Source: Phycisphaerales bacterium (lineage in GTDB: Bacteria > Planctomycetota > Phycisphaerae > Phycisphaerales > SM1A02). From it: a stretch of 6,406 nucleotides of DNA. The stretch lies in NCBI GenBank assembly GCA_003520025.1, contig DOVP01000236.1, forward strand, positions 1 to 6,406, read 5' to 3'. Within the stretch, counting starts at the first letter, position 1; each line of letters opens with the position of its first letter. The notes below the pieces were generated by a model that saw only the letters and a list, made by a program, of their open reading frames with translations, made no database searches and was not told the origin of the DNA. Positions 1 through 6,406 of this stretch are shown piece after piece. The position numbers and the translations under genes were made by a program.

Positions 1-83
1 CGCTGTTCGAATTCGGCGAGTTTCTCAGGATCACAGTTGATGGTGATGTCCGGCGGTGAAACCGGGTTGGCAGCGCCACTCAT
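1..83 (-). CDS. 5' end of an unidentified gene, possibly phenylacetyl-CoA epoxidase subunit PaaA (partial)
   Basis: Only the first 27 codons and two bases are inside the window; the rest lies beyond the left edge. The start is the ATG at 83-81, preceded by AAGGA with an 8-base spacer, the clearest Shine-Dalgarno in the window. The peptide begins MSGAANPVSPPDITINCDPE and continues KLAEFEQ. It has no signal peptide or membrane segment. It follows the thiolase stop by 44 bases on the same strand, so it is probably co-transcribed with it. The ending, with Pro-Glu, then Leu-Ala-x-Phe-Glu-x-Arg, resembles what precedes the conserved core of PaaA, the catalytic subunit of the ring epoxidase, and the neighbours are paa-like. 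Too little is present to identify it, so PaaA is a guess from context. That a gene starts here is much surer than what it encodes. Confidence 0.6.
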   Translation of the reverse strand, partial: MSGAANPVSPPDITINCDPEKLAEFEQ

Positions 84-91
84 GCGCAGAG

Positions 92-96
92 TCCTT
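92..96 (-). promoter_or_regulatory. Shine-Dalgarno site (AAGGA) for the left-edge gene
   Basis: On the minus strand AAGGA is followed by 8 bases and then ATG at 83-81. This near-consensus site fixes the start of the partial gene and contrasts with the other three gene starts in the window (thiolase, kinase, dehydrogenase), none of which has a convincing purine-rich site. A second purine run (GGAAGG) lies further upstream in the same 44-base gap, too far from the ATG to be the main site. Confidence 0.55.
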
Positions 97-127
97 GTAT
101 TTCAGAGCCTTCCTGTGACGCCGGGCT

Positions 128-1342
128 TCAGGAATCCGCCGGATGCTCAAACACCGTGGCGAGGCCCTGCCCGACACCGACGCAGAGTGTAGCGATCCCG
201 TGGTGAACCTTGCGGCGATTCATCTCGTGAACCAGTGTTGCTGCAAGCCGAGCGCCGCTGGCGCCAAGCGGATGGCCGATCGCGATCGCGCCGCCCTTGA
301 CGTTGACGCGGTCCATGTCAAGGTCGAGTTCGCGAACACAGGCGATGGACTGTGCTGCAAATGCCTCGTTGAGTTCGAAGAGGCCGATATCGTCGATCGA
401 GAGTCCGGCCCGATCGAGGGCCTTGCAGGTGGCTGGAACCGGGCCGAGTCCCATCGTCGCCGGATCAACGCCAGCCGAGGCTGATGGGCCGACAAGGGCG
501 AGAATCTCATGCCCCTCGCTGCGGGCAAGTTCGGCCTCCATCAGCACCAGCGCCGCGGCGCCGTCGTTGACGCCGCTGGAGTTGCCGGCGGTCACGGTGG
601 CCTGCTCGTCTTTGGCGAAGGCGGGCCGCAGTTTGGCGAGTGTTTCCACGGTGGTGCCGGGTCGCGGATGTTCGTCCGTGTCAAAGTGGATCGGGTCCTT
701 CCGCCGCTGCGGCACATCGACGGCGAGCAGTTCGTCGTCGAAGAAGTGCATTTCGTTGGCGAGCGTCCACCGCTGCTGACTGAGTACCGCAAATCGATCC
801 TGCTCGTCACGGCTGATGTTGAATTGCCGCGCGAGATTCTCGGCCGTTTCGCCCATGCCGTACGGATGATGCATCTCGGAGAGTGCCGGGTTGGTGAACC
901 GCCACCCGATCGTCGTGTCGTGCACGTCGAGTTTGCGATCAAAGGCCCGCTCGCCCTTGGCCATGACGAAGGGAGCGCGGCTCATGCTCTCGACGCCGCC
1001 GGCGACGAACACATCTCCGCAGTTTGCTTCGATCATCCGCGCGGCGATGTTGATTGCTTCGAGCCCCGAAGCGCACAGCCTATTTACGGTGCATCCGCCG
1101 ACGCTGATCGGAAGGCCCGCAAGAAGGGCGGCCATGCGGGCGACGTTGCGGTTGTCTTCGCCCGCCTGATTCGCCGCGCCGAGGTAGACATCTTCGATCG
1201 AAGCCGGATCGATGCCTGCTCGCTCCACGGCGTGCTTGATGGCATGCGCGGCCAGATCATCCGGCCTGACACTGCTCAGGACGCCGCCATAGCGGCCAAA
1301 GGGCGTGCGAAGGGCGGAAACGATGGCGGCGCGACGTGTCAT
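128..1342 (-). CDS. paaJ: 3-oxoadipyl-CoA thiolase, PaaJ/PcaF type
   Basis: A 404-residue type II thiolase, about the usual 400 residues. The subfamily catalyses CoA-dependent cleavage of 3-oxoadipyl-CoA to succinyl-CoA and acetyl-CoA, the last step of phenylacetate and beta-ketoadipate catabolism, in the cytoplasm. Seen: the nucleophilic Cys90 in [13 protein letters not shown] at 325-329, the GHP motif with His357, and the second catalytic cysteine, Cys387, in CVGVGQG. The PaaJ/PcaF subfamily is indicated by [15 protein letters not shown] at 57-71 and [11 protein letters not shown] at 142-152, which ordinary acetyl-CoA acetyltransferases lack. The N-terminus ([20 protein letters not shown]) aligns with family starts, supporting ATG at 1342. 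No Shine-Dalgarno precedes it; the ATG may be nearly leaderless. The gene is divergent from the kinase across 60 bases and upstream of the left-edge gene by 44. Sequence alone cannot separate PaaJ from PcaF; neighbouring paaG and paaH favour PaaJ. All catalytic residues are intact. Confidence 0.93.
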   Translation of the reverse strand: MTRRAAIVSALRTPFGRYGGVLSSVRPDDLAAHAIKHAVERAGIDPASIEDVYLGAANQAGEDNRNVARMAALLAGLPISVGGCTVNRLCASGLEAINIAARMIEANCGDVFVAGGVESMSRAPFVMAKGERAFDRKLDVHDTTIGWRFTNPALSEMHHPYGMGETAENLARQFNISRDEQDRFAVLSQQRWTLANEMHFFDDELLAVDVPQRRKDPIHFDTDEHPRPGTTVETLAKLRPAFAKDEQATVTAGNSSGVNDGAAALVLMEAELARSEGHEILALVGPSASAGVDPATMGLGPVPATCKALDRAGLSIDDIGLFELNEAFAAQSIACVRELDLDMDRVNVKGGAIAIGHPLGASGARLAATLVHEMNRRKVHHGIATLCVGVGQGLATVFEHPADS

Positions 1343-1352
1343 GCGGAAGGGG

Positions 1353-1358
1353 ATTGTA
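1353..1358 (-). promoter_or_regulatory. Candidate -10 element for the thiolase gene
   Basis: On the minus strand the hexamer TACAAT matches five of six bases of the sigma-70 -10 consensus. It is a rare AT-rich patch in an otherwise GC-rich 60-base intergenic region. It ends 10 bases before the thiolase ATG, so transcription from it would start only about 2-4 bases upstream of the start codon and leave almost no 5' leader, in keeping with the missing ribosome-binding site. No recognisable -35 hexamer lies 16-18 bases upstream. A single hexamer can occur by chance, so this is tentative. Confidence 0.28.
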
Positions 1359-1402
1359 GTGTCGCCGCCTCAGCAGGCAGGCCCCGGTGGTATCGTGGCC
1401 CC

Positions 1403-4400
1403 GTGAACGACTACCAGAGCAAGGTGCAGCAACTCGCCTCCGAGGCCATGCAGATTCCAGAGACTGGCCAGGATGCTTGGTTGGCCGATGTATGTGGAGG
1501 GGATGAGGCTCTGATCGAGGATGTGCGGTCCGAGGTCCGCATGATGTCCGGAGAAGACGCCACGCTCGAATCGGGGTCGGGTGATCACACGCCGATGCCG
1601 ACCATCCCGGCCGCGAGTTCGCGGCTTCCCGAGTCGATTGGCGAGTTCACCGTGCGGCGGCTGCTCGGAGTCGGTGGCATGGGCATTGTGTATGAAGCCG
1701 CGCAGTCATCGCCGCAGCGTCGGGTGGCGGTCAAGGTAATGAAGCATGGCGTGGCATCGGGTTCGGCACTCCGCCGCTTTCAGATGGAGGCGCAGACCCT
1801 CGGAAGATTGCACCACTCCGGGATCGCACAGATCTACGAAGCGGGCACCTGGGACGACGGTTCCGGCGGCGTTCCGTACTTCGCGATGGAGTACATCGTC
1901 GGCGCCAAGTCACTGACGGCGTATGCCGCGGAAAAGAACCTGAGCATCAGCGATCGGATCGAGTTGTTCACAAGCATCTGTGACGCGATTCACCACGGTC
2001 ATCAGAAGGGCATCATCCACCGCGATCTCAAACCCGGCAACATTCTGGTCGACCGTCAGGGCAACTGCAAGGTGATCGACTTCGGTGTGGCCAGATCGAC
2101 CGATGCCGACATCGCCGTTACGACGCAACAGACCGACGTCGGCGCCATTGTCGGAACGCTGCAGTACATGAGCCCCGAACAGTGTCAGGCAGACCCGGAC
2201 CTCATCGACACGCGGTGCGATGTGTACGCCCTCGGCGTGCTCCTCTACGAACTGCTCGCGGAGCAGGTGCCGTACGAACTCAAGGGTCTGCCGATTTACG
2301 AAGCAGCCAAGGTGGTGCGTGAGGAATCTCCCACGCGAATGACGACCATCAACTCGTCGCTCAAGGGTGATCTCGAGACGATCGTGTCAAAGGCCATGGT
2401 CAAGGATCCGGACCACCGATACCAGTCGGCGCTCGAACTCAAGCAGGATCTGGAGCGATATCTGAAGGGCGATCCGATTTCGGCGCGGCCATTGAGCCTG
2501 ACGTATCAACTCTCGTTGTTGGTCCGACGAAACCGCGCGGCGGTGGTAGGGGTGTTGGCGGTCGCCGCTGTGCTGGTGCTTGCCACGATTCTCAGCGTGG
2601 TGCTTGCCGTTCGGGCTAATCTGGCGGAGGACGCGGCAATCGCGGCGCAAGTTCAGGCCGAGGCGGAGTTGTCCAAGTCCAAGGCGGGGCAGGAGTTTCT
2701 TGCACACATCCTGGGGATGGCAAGCCCCCGGAACGCGCAAGGAAGAACCCTCAACACGCGTCAAGTGCTGAGGGAGGCGGCTGTAGGCATCGATACCCGC
2801 TTCGCGGGCCTGCCCGAACTGGCAGCGGAAACACGACTGACGATCGGTGAGTTGATGTTCGAGTTGCAGATGTTCGACGACGCGGACCAGCAATTGACAT
2901 CAGGTATGGCGGCGATCGAGGCGCTGCATGGCCCCGATGACTCTCGCATACTGCACGCCCTGGCTGTGATGGGGCGGATGCGGACCGATCAGGGACGGCC
3001 ACGCCAGGCCGATCAGGTGACACTGGATGCAATTGAGCGGGCACGGCGGGCGCTTCCCGAGAATGACCCGATTCTGATCGAGGCCATGGCATCCCGCGTC
3101 TTGGCATTGGTATTCCTGACCCGTTTTTCGGAGGCGGTGGAGTTGAGCGGAGAGTGGCTGGATACGGCTCGTCGACGGTACGACGATGAGCACCCGCAGA
3201 CACTCGAGGCGATGACTCATCATGCTTACATGCTCATGCGGCTCTCGTCCTTGGAGTCTGACGAGGAAGCCAGAGATCGCATGTTGGAAGATGGCACGGC
3301 ACTCCTCCAATCGGCATCCGAGACGAGCGAGCGTATTTTGGGCGGCAAGCATCCAATTACGCTGCAGGCGAATGCCTTTCTGGCTCTGAGACGATGGGTC
3401 AATGCGGCGGATGAGCAACGCGAGGACGGCCAGGAACTGGCCCTCTATCGGGCGACTGAAGCATTGCAGAATGTGCTGGGGGAAGACCATGCCGTGGTGC
3501 TGGAAATCGTTCACCTTCACGGTGTTCTCATGTTCATGGTGGGGGCTGGAACCGATGATGACGAACTGGTATCACAAAGCGAAGTACTTCTGAGCCGAGC
3601 CTACGATGGATACCAACGTCGTTTCGGTCCAGACAATCCATTGACTCAGGAGGTGATGATACGGCTGAGGCAGGCTCGAACGGCCATCAGTGGCGAGATC
3701 GTGGCCGTTGAGGCCCTTCGGGGCACGTATGAGCAACTGCTCGCCCAGCACGCTCCGGATCACCACAGTGTCATCAACGCCCGTGCCAATCTGGCCGTTA
3801 TGTTGCTCCAGACCGGCAACATCGCGGAAGGCGAGCCGCTCCTGCAGACGACGATCGAACACATAGCAGCCATTCTCGGGCCATACCACATCCAGATATC
3901 CCAATGTAAGGCCCTTCTTGTGGAGGCGTTCTTGGAGCACAATCAGATCGACCGCGGTCTGACCGAGACCAAGGCGTGGCTTTCCGAGATCCAATCACAT
4001 TTCGGCATCGAAAGCAAAGAAGCCATTCAGCACCAAGTTGCGGCGGCCCGTTGTTTCGAACGTGCGGAGCGTCGCGATGAGTCTCTGTCACTCTTTGAGA
4101 AAGCATCCGACGCGGCGAGGACGCACCTAGACCCCGGCTCGGATATTCGAGCCGAGGCGGTCCGCCACTATGCCGCAGCACTCCTGACACGAGACCAGCC
4201 TGAGCCCGCGATGGACCTCATCGACGAGGCGATCGAGCACTCCGATGCCGAAGAAGAACCTGATCCAGCCAACGTCATGAGACTGCAGGTTCTTCGGGCC
4301 GACGCGCTGGTGAGACTCGATCGCGACAGCGAAGCCCGGACGATCGTGCAACCACTGCTGGTAGACGGGGAGGACGATCCTTCCAAAGTGCTTGAGGTCG

Positions 4401-4717
4401 TCGCCTACATGCTCGCCCGTGAATCGTCACGCCTGCTCGAATTGGATGTCGATGCTGTGATGGCGGCGGCCCTCCGCAGCCACGAACGCGGCGAAGAGGG
4501 GAGCGGCCATGTGGTGGCTAAGCTCTATGCGGCCCGGGGCGAACATGCCGAGGCCGTGCGATGGCAGGAGCAGGTTCTCGCCGAGGCCAAGCCCCGCGAG
4601 CGTGAGGACCAGCAGGAGCGGCTCGACGAGTACCGCGCGGCACAGGCAGAAGCGATCGGCGACTCTGAGGCGGCGGTCGATGAGACCGAAGAAGTGGTGG
4701 AGACTCCGACGCCGTGA
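1403..4717 (+). CDS. Membrane-anchored Ser/Thr protein kinase with C-terminal TPR array
   Basis: An 1104-residue Hanks-type kinase that phosphorylates Ser/Thr on unknown targets. Residues 1-50 match the short leader usual in this planctomycete-rich family (AWLADVCGGDEAL). The catalytic domain is about 82-354: Gly-rich loop GVGGMGIVY (89-97), Lys111, alpha-C Glu129, HRDLKPGN (206-213, catalytic Asp208, RD type), DFG (226-228), GTLQYMSPEQ (251-260) and DVYALG (273-278). All core residues are intact, so it should be active. A single membrane helix at about 379-403 has the kinase on its cytoplasmic side, which should place the TPR tail (about 467-1060) outside. The last 20 residues are acidic. 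GTG at 1403 was chosen because the family leader starts there; the frame stays open 298 codons further upstream, but that stretch is antisense to the thiolase. No clear ribosome-binding site is visible. The gene converges on paaH with stops 4 bases apart. Its ligand, substrates and any role in phenylacetate use are unknown. Confidence 0.93.
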   Translation: MNDYQSKVQQLASEAMQIPETGQDAWLADVCGGDEALIEDVRSEVRMMSGEDATLESGSGDHTPMPTIPAASSRLPESIGEFTVRRLLGVGGMGIVYEAAQSSPQRRVAVKVMKHGVASGSALRRFQMEAQTLGRLHHSGIAQIYEAGTWDDGSGGVPYFAMEYIVGAKSLTAYAAEKNLSISDRIELFTSICDAIHHGHQKGIIHRDLKPGNILVDRQGNCKVIDFGVARSTDADIAVTTQQTDVGAIVGTLQYMSPEQCQADPDLIDTRCDVYALGVLLYELLAEQVPYELKGLPIYEAAKVVREESPTRMTTINSSLKGDLETIVSKAMVKDPDHRYQSALELKQDLERYLKGDPISARPLSLTYQLSLLVRRNRAAVVGVLAVAAVLVLATILSVVLAVRANLAEDAAIAAQVQAEAELSKSKAGQEFLAHILGMASPRNAQGRTLNTRQVLREAAVGIDTRFAGLPELAAETRLTIGELMFELQMFDDADQQLTSGMAAIEALHGPDDSRILHALAVMGRMRTDQGRPRQADQVTLDAIERARRALPENDPILIEAMASRVLALVFLTRFSEAVELSGEWLDTARRRYDDEHPQTLEAMTHHAYMLMRLSSLESDEEARDRMLEDGTALLQSASETSERILGGKHPITLQANAFLALRRWVNAADEQREDGQELALYRATEALQNVLGEDHAVVLEIVHLHGVLMFMVGAGTDDDELVSQSEVLLSRAYDGYQRRFGPDNPLTQEVMIRLRQARTAISGEIVAVEALRGTYEQLLAQHAPDHHSVINARANLAVMLLQTGNIAEGEPLLQTTIEHIAAILGPYHIQISQCKALLVEAFLEHNQIDRGLTETKAWLSEIQSHFGIESKEAIQHQVAAARCFERAERRDESLSLFEKASDAARTHLDPGSDIRAEAVRHYAAALLTRDQPEPAMDLIDEAIEHSDAEEEPDPANVMRLQVLRADALVRLDRDSEARTIVQPLLVDGEDDPSKVLEVVAYMLARESSRLLELDVDAVMAAALRSHERGEEGSGHVVAKLYAARGEHAEAVRWQEQVLAEAKPREREDQQERLDEYRAAQAEAIGDSEAAVDETEEVVETPTP
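2801..4582 (+). repeat. TPR array of about 13 units with a 42-residue period, inside the kinase gene
   Basis: In the C-terminal half of the kinase a short helix-linking motif, roughly [LF]-G-x-D/E-H/D-P, recurs at residues 467, 509, 551, 593, 646, 692, 741, 783, 825, 867, 909 and 951, with a weaker copy near 988. Most steps are exactly 42 residues (126 bases); the three exceptions are 53, 46 and 49, consistent with small insertions between units. Clear copies are YDDEHPQTL, LGGKHPITL, LGEDHAVVL and FGPDNPLTQ. This period is typical of the kinesin-light-chain-like TPR class, which forms protein-binding superhelices. A more classical TPR-like helix pair follows at about 1035-1060. The DNA copies are highly diverged, so this is an old protein repeat, not a recent tandem duplication. 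The binding partner cannot be read from sequence. Confidence 0.75.
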
Positions 4718-4724
4718 GTACTCA
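4715..4724. other. 10-base perfect palindrome containing both convergent stop codons
   Basis: TGAGTACTCA is its own reverse complement. It consists of the kinase TGA (4715-4717), the 4-base intergenic GTAC, and the TGA of the dehydrogenase read on the other strand (4722-4724). Two facing TGA stops are always complementary to each other, so only the central GTAC adds to the coincidence (about 1 in 16). With no loop it would not form an intrinsic terminator and no T-run follows on either strand. It marks where the two converging transcripts must end or overlap. Confidence 0.5.
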
Positions 4725-5930
4725 GGCTGGGGGGGCGAACCGCCCATCATCAACCGAGGCGTCCAACGCAGACAGCGTTCCAGCGACGAGATTTTCGCCG
4801 ATGTCGCTGGCCCAGGCGAACAGCCCGCGTGGATAGTTGACCCCCGCCTGCATGGCCACGTCGATGTCCGCCGGTTCAGCCACGCCATCATGCGCGGCCC
4901 AGGCGGCCTCGTTGAGCAGGGCGGCGAGGATGCGGGTAAAGACGATCTTCTGCCGGTCGGTGCACCGAGCGAGGGCTTCGGGATCGCCCGCGGCGGCTGC
5001 GCAGAATCGTTCTGCGGTGTCGCCGAGTTCGCTGATGCCGGTCGCGGCACCCTGGGGCGGCCTCAGTACGCATACGGGCTGCTCGCCCGACCAGTCGTAC
5101 ACGCCGCAGCCGCTCTTGCGACCAAGCATGCCATCGGAGACCAGTCGTTCCTGAAGGGCGACCGGCGCGAGTCGGGAAGGCCGATCCCACTGTTCCCACA
5201 CGCCACGGGTTGTCGCGGTGTTGATGTCGTGGCCGATGAAGTCTGTGAGTTCAAACGGCCCCATGCGGAATCCGCCGATCGTCTTCATTGCTTCGTCAAC
5301 GACAGGCGGATCGGCGAGTCCGTCTTCCATGCAGCGGAAGGCTTCGAGGTAATAGGGGCGAGCTACTCGGTTGACGATGAAGCCGGGCGTGTCGGCGCAG
5401 CGGGCGACCTCCTTACCCCAATTCGCCGCGATGGTCGCGATGCGATCGAGGACAGTGGTGTCAGTGTTGGTTCCCCGTACAACCTCTACCAGTTTCATGA
5501 TCGGCGCAGGGTTGAAGAAATGCATGCCGCAAGTCCTTCGCGGCGCGCCGATCCGTTCGCCGAGTTCGGAGACCGATAGCGACGATGTGTTTGTCGCGAT
5601 GATGGCTTCTTCTGGAAGCACTACAAGGACAGGGGTGATCGCAGCAACTTTGATGTCGATGTCTTCGATGATTGCTTCGATGAAGAGTTCGCAATCGGAC
5701 AGTTCGGTGATGTCCGACGGCATGATGCGATCCATGGCATCATCGGCATCGATCTGATTCATGCGACCCTTCGCCACGTTGCGGACAAACCGTTTCCCGA
5801 TGCCTTTCTTGGCCGCTTCGCAAGTCGATCGATCGACATCGATCAATCGAACCTTCCAACCGGCGGTTGCCGCCACCTGCGCGATTCCTGCGCCCATGGC
5901 CCCCGCTCCGAGTATTCCAACGGTTGGCAT
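4722..5930 (-). CDS. paaH: 3-hydroxyacyl-CoA dehydrogenase, PaaH-like (3-hydroxyadipyl-CoA dehydrogenase)
   Basis: A 402-residue NAD-dependent dehydrogenase, probably oxidising 3-hydroxyadipyl-CoA to 3-oxoadipyl-CoA, the substrate of the nearby thiolase. Seen: Rossmann motif GAGAMGAG at 8-15, acidic Asp31 after the second strand, Ser116 in TNTSS, catalytic His137 (HFFNP) and Glu149, and Asn187 (GFIVNR). The spacings between these match the human short-chain enzyme. The first C-terminal helical domain covers about 182-280 (family motif GVYDW). A second, diverged copy at about 330-378 (INYP-like GVNYPRGLFAW) gives the two-domain layout of PaaH rather than single-domain HADH. It is roughly 70 residues shorter than E. 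coli PaaH (about 475), the loss falling between the two domains. ATG at 5930 opens directly into the Rossmann strand and lies 2 bases after the paaG stop, suggesting translational coupling; no strong Shine-Dalgarno is seen. A general 3-hydroxybutyryl-CoA dehydrogenase role remains possible. Confidence 0.88.
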   Translation of the reverse strand: MPTVGILGAGAMGAGIAQVAATAGWKVRLIDVDRSTCEAAKKGIGKRFVRNVAKGRMNQIDADDAMDRIMPSDITELSDCELFIEAIIEDIDIKVAAITPVLVVLPEEAIIATNTSSLSVSELGERIGAPRRTCGMHFFNPAPIMKLVEVVRGTNTDTTVLDRIATIAANWGKEVARCADTPGFIVNRVARPYYLEAFRCMEDGLADPPVVDEAMKTIGGFRMGPFELTDFIGHDINTATTRGVWEQWDRPSRLAPVALQERLVSDGMLGRKSGCGVYDWSGEQPVCVLRPPQGAATGISELGDTAERFCAAAAGDPEALARCTDRQKIVFTRILAALLNEAAWAAHDGVAEPADIDVAMQAGVNYPRGLFAWASDIGENLVAGTLSALDASVDDGRFAPPA

Positions 5931-5932
5931 GG

Positions 5933-6406
5933 CTACTGTCCGGTGAAGGTGGGGGTGCGTTTCTGCAGGAAGGCCGTGACGCCTTCAAAATGATCGGTCG
6001 TGTGCCCGGCGGTTTCCTGCGCATAGGCTTCCGCTTCGAGTTGCTCGCTTAGCGTCCGTTCGAAGGACTCATTCAGCAGCCGTTTCGTGAGCGAAATGGC
6101 CTTGCCGGGGAGCGAAGCGAGTCGCTCAGCCACTGCGGCGGTGGCGGATTCGAGTTCGCCAGCCGGAACAACCTGGTTGACCATGCCGATGGCGAACGCT
6201 TCATCGGCTTTGACGGGACGCCCCGTCATGCAGAGTTCCATGGCCCGACCGAGGCCGACAAGCCGCGGCAGCGTCCACGTGCTCGCCGAGTCCGGGACGA
6301 GCCCGACGTTGACGAACACTTCGATGAACTTCGCATGTTCGGAGGCGATGCGGATGTCGCATGCGAGGGCGAGGCTGCAACCGGCGCCGGCGGCCACGCC
6401 GTTGAC
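5933..6406 (-). CDS. paaG: Enoyl-CoA hydratase/isomerase, PaaG-like (3' part)
   Basis: The last 157 codons of a crotonase-fold enzyme; about 100 N-terminal residues lie beyond the right edge. The first visible residues (VNGVAAGAGCSLALACD) are the family's second oxyanion-hole segment. Next comes VGLVPDSAST, carrying the aspartate that is catalytic in PaaG isomerases where classical hydratases have a glutamate, then TWTLPRLVGLGRAMEL. The C-terminus EGVTAFLQKRTPTFTGQ closely resembles that of E. coli PaaG (EGVSAFLAKRSPQFTGK). PaaG converts ring-1,2-epoxyphenylacetyl-CoA to oxepin-CoA and isomerises a later unsaturated intermediate. The stop is 2 bases before the paaH ATG on the same strand, so the pair is an operon. 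Odd point: after the PDS motif a family glycine is replaced (Ala-Ser-Thr). It could instead be a broader-range enoyl-CoA isomerase, but the paired paaH and nearby paaJ favour PaaG. Confidence 0.85.
   Translation of the reverse strand, partial: VNGVAAGAGCSLALACDIRIASEHAKFIEVFVNVGLVPDSASTWTLPRLVGLGRAMELCMTGRPVKADEAFAIGMVNQVVPAGELESATAAVAERLASLPGKAISLTKRLLNESFERTLSEQLEAEAYAQETAGHTTDHFEGVTAFLQKRTPTFTGQ

Noticed and set aside
84..127. The 44-base gap between the thiolase stop and the left-edge start as a promoter or terminator region.
   Set aside because: Apart from the AAGGA site, no stem-loop, T-run or -10/-35 pair is visible; it reads as a plain within-operon spacer.
509..1402. The kinase reading frame stays open 298 codons upstream of GTG 1403, suggesting a 1402-residue protein with an extra N-terminal domain.
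   Set aside because: The stretch is wholly antisense to the thiolase, whose catalytic motifs are all intact. Its translation resembles no domain, and the family's characteristic leader begins right at GTG 1403. Long open antisense frames are common in GC-rich genes.
2387..3520. Several minus-strand open frames (150-206 codons) inside the kinase gene.
   Set aside because: They overlap each other and the kinase, have no recognisable domains or ribosome-binding sites, and are rich in Arg, Pro and Ser as expected of out-of-frame GC-rich DNA.
4733..4745. GGGCG-AAC-CGCCC hairpin near the convergent stops as an intrinsic terminator.
   Set aside because: The stem is only 5 base pairs, lies inside the last codons of the dehydrogenase, and neither strand has a T-run after it.
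4509..5579. A 356-codon plus-strand open frame overlapping the kinase end and the dehydrogenase.
   Set aside because: It is a shadow of the kinase 3' end and, for most of its length, antisense to paaH. The translation has low-complexity, Arg/Gly-rich stretches with no motifs, and the paaH frame explains the sequence fully.

Overview
The window is GC-rich and densely coding. It looks like part of a chromosome from a planctomycete-type bacterium, possibly a Phycisphaerae relative. The main evidence for this is the large central gene. It is a membrane Ser/Thr kinase with a short N-terminal leader, a Hanks-type catalytic domain, one membrane segment and a long TPR tail, an architecture especially expanded in Planctomycetes. 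The lineage is inferred from that gene; no rRNA or other marker gene is present.

Layout, right to left along the minus strand: the 3' part of a PaaG-like enoyl-CoA hydratase/isomerase (5933-6406, cut by the window edge); a PaaH-like 3-hydroxyacyl-CoA dehydrogenase (4722-5930) that starts 2 bases after the paaG stop; a PaaJ/PcaF-type 3-oxoadipyl-CoA thiolase (128-1342); and the first 27 codons of another minus-strand gene (1-83), possibly paaA. The kinase gene (1403-4717) lies between paaH and paaJ on the plus strand. It converges on paaH with 4 bases between stop codons and diverges from paaJ with 60 bases between start codons. No non-coding stretch exceeds 60 bases.

Functionally, the three minus-strand enzymes match the lower half of aerobic phenylacetyl-CoA catabolism. 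PaaG isomerises the ring epoxide to oxepin-CoA and acts again on a later unsaturated intermediate, PaaH oxidises 3-hydroxyadipyl-CoA, and PaaJ cleaves 3-oxoadipyl-CoA to succinyl-CoA and acetyl-CoA. The thiolase would equally serve the beta-ketoadipate route. Nothing in the sequence shows that the kinase regulates these genes, but its antisense position inside the set is the most distinctive feature of the window. No mobile element, tRNA, rRNA, CRISPR array or convincing intrinsic terminator was seen. No clearly novel system is evident; the points worth checking are the gene arrangement, the regular 42-residue TPR array and possible leaderless starts.
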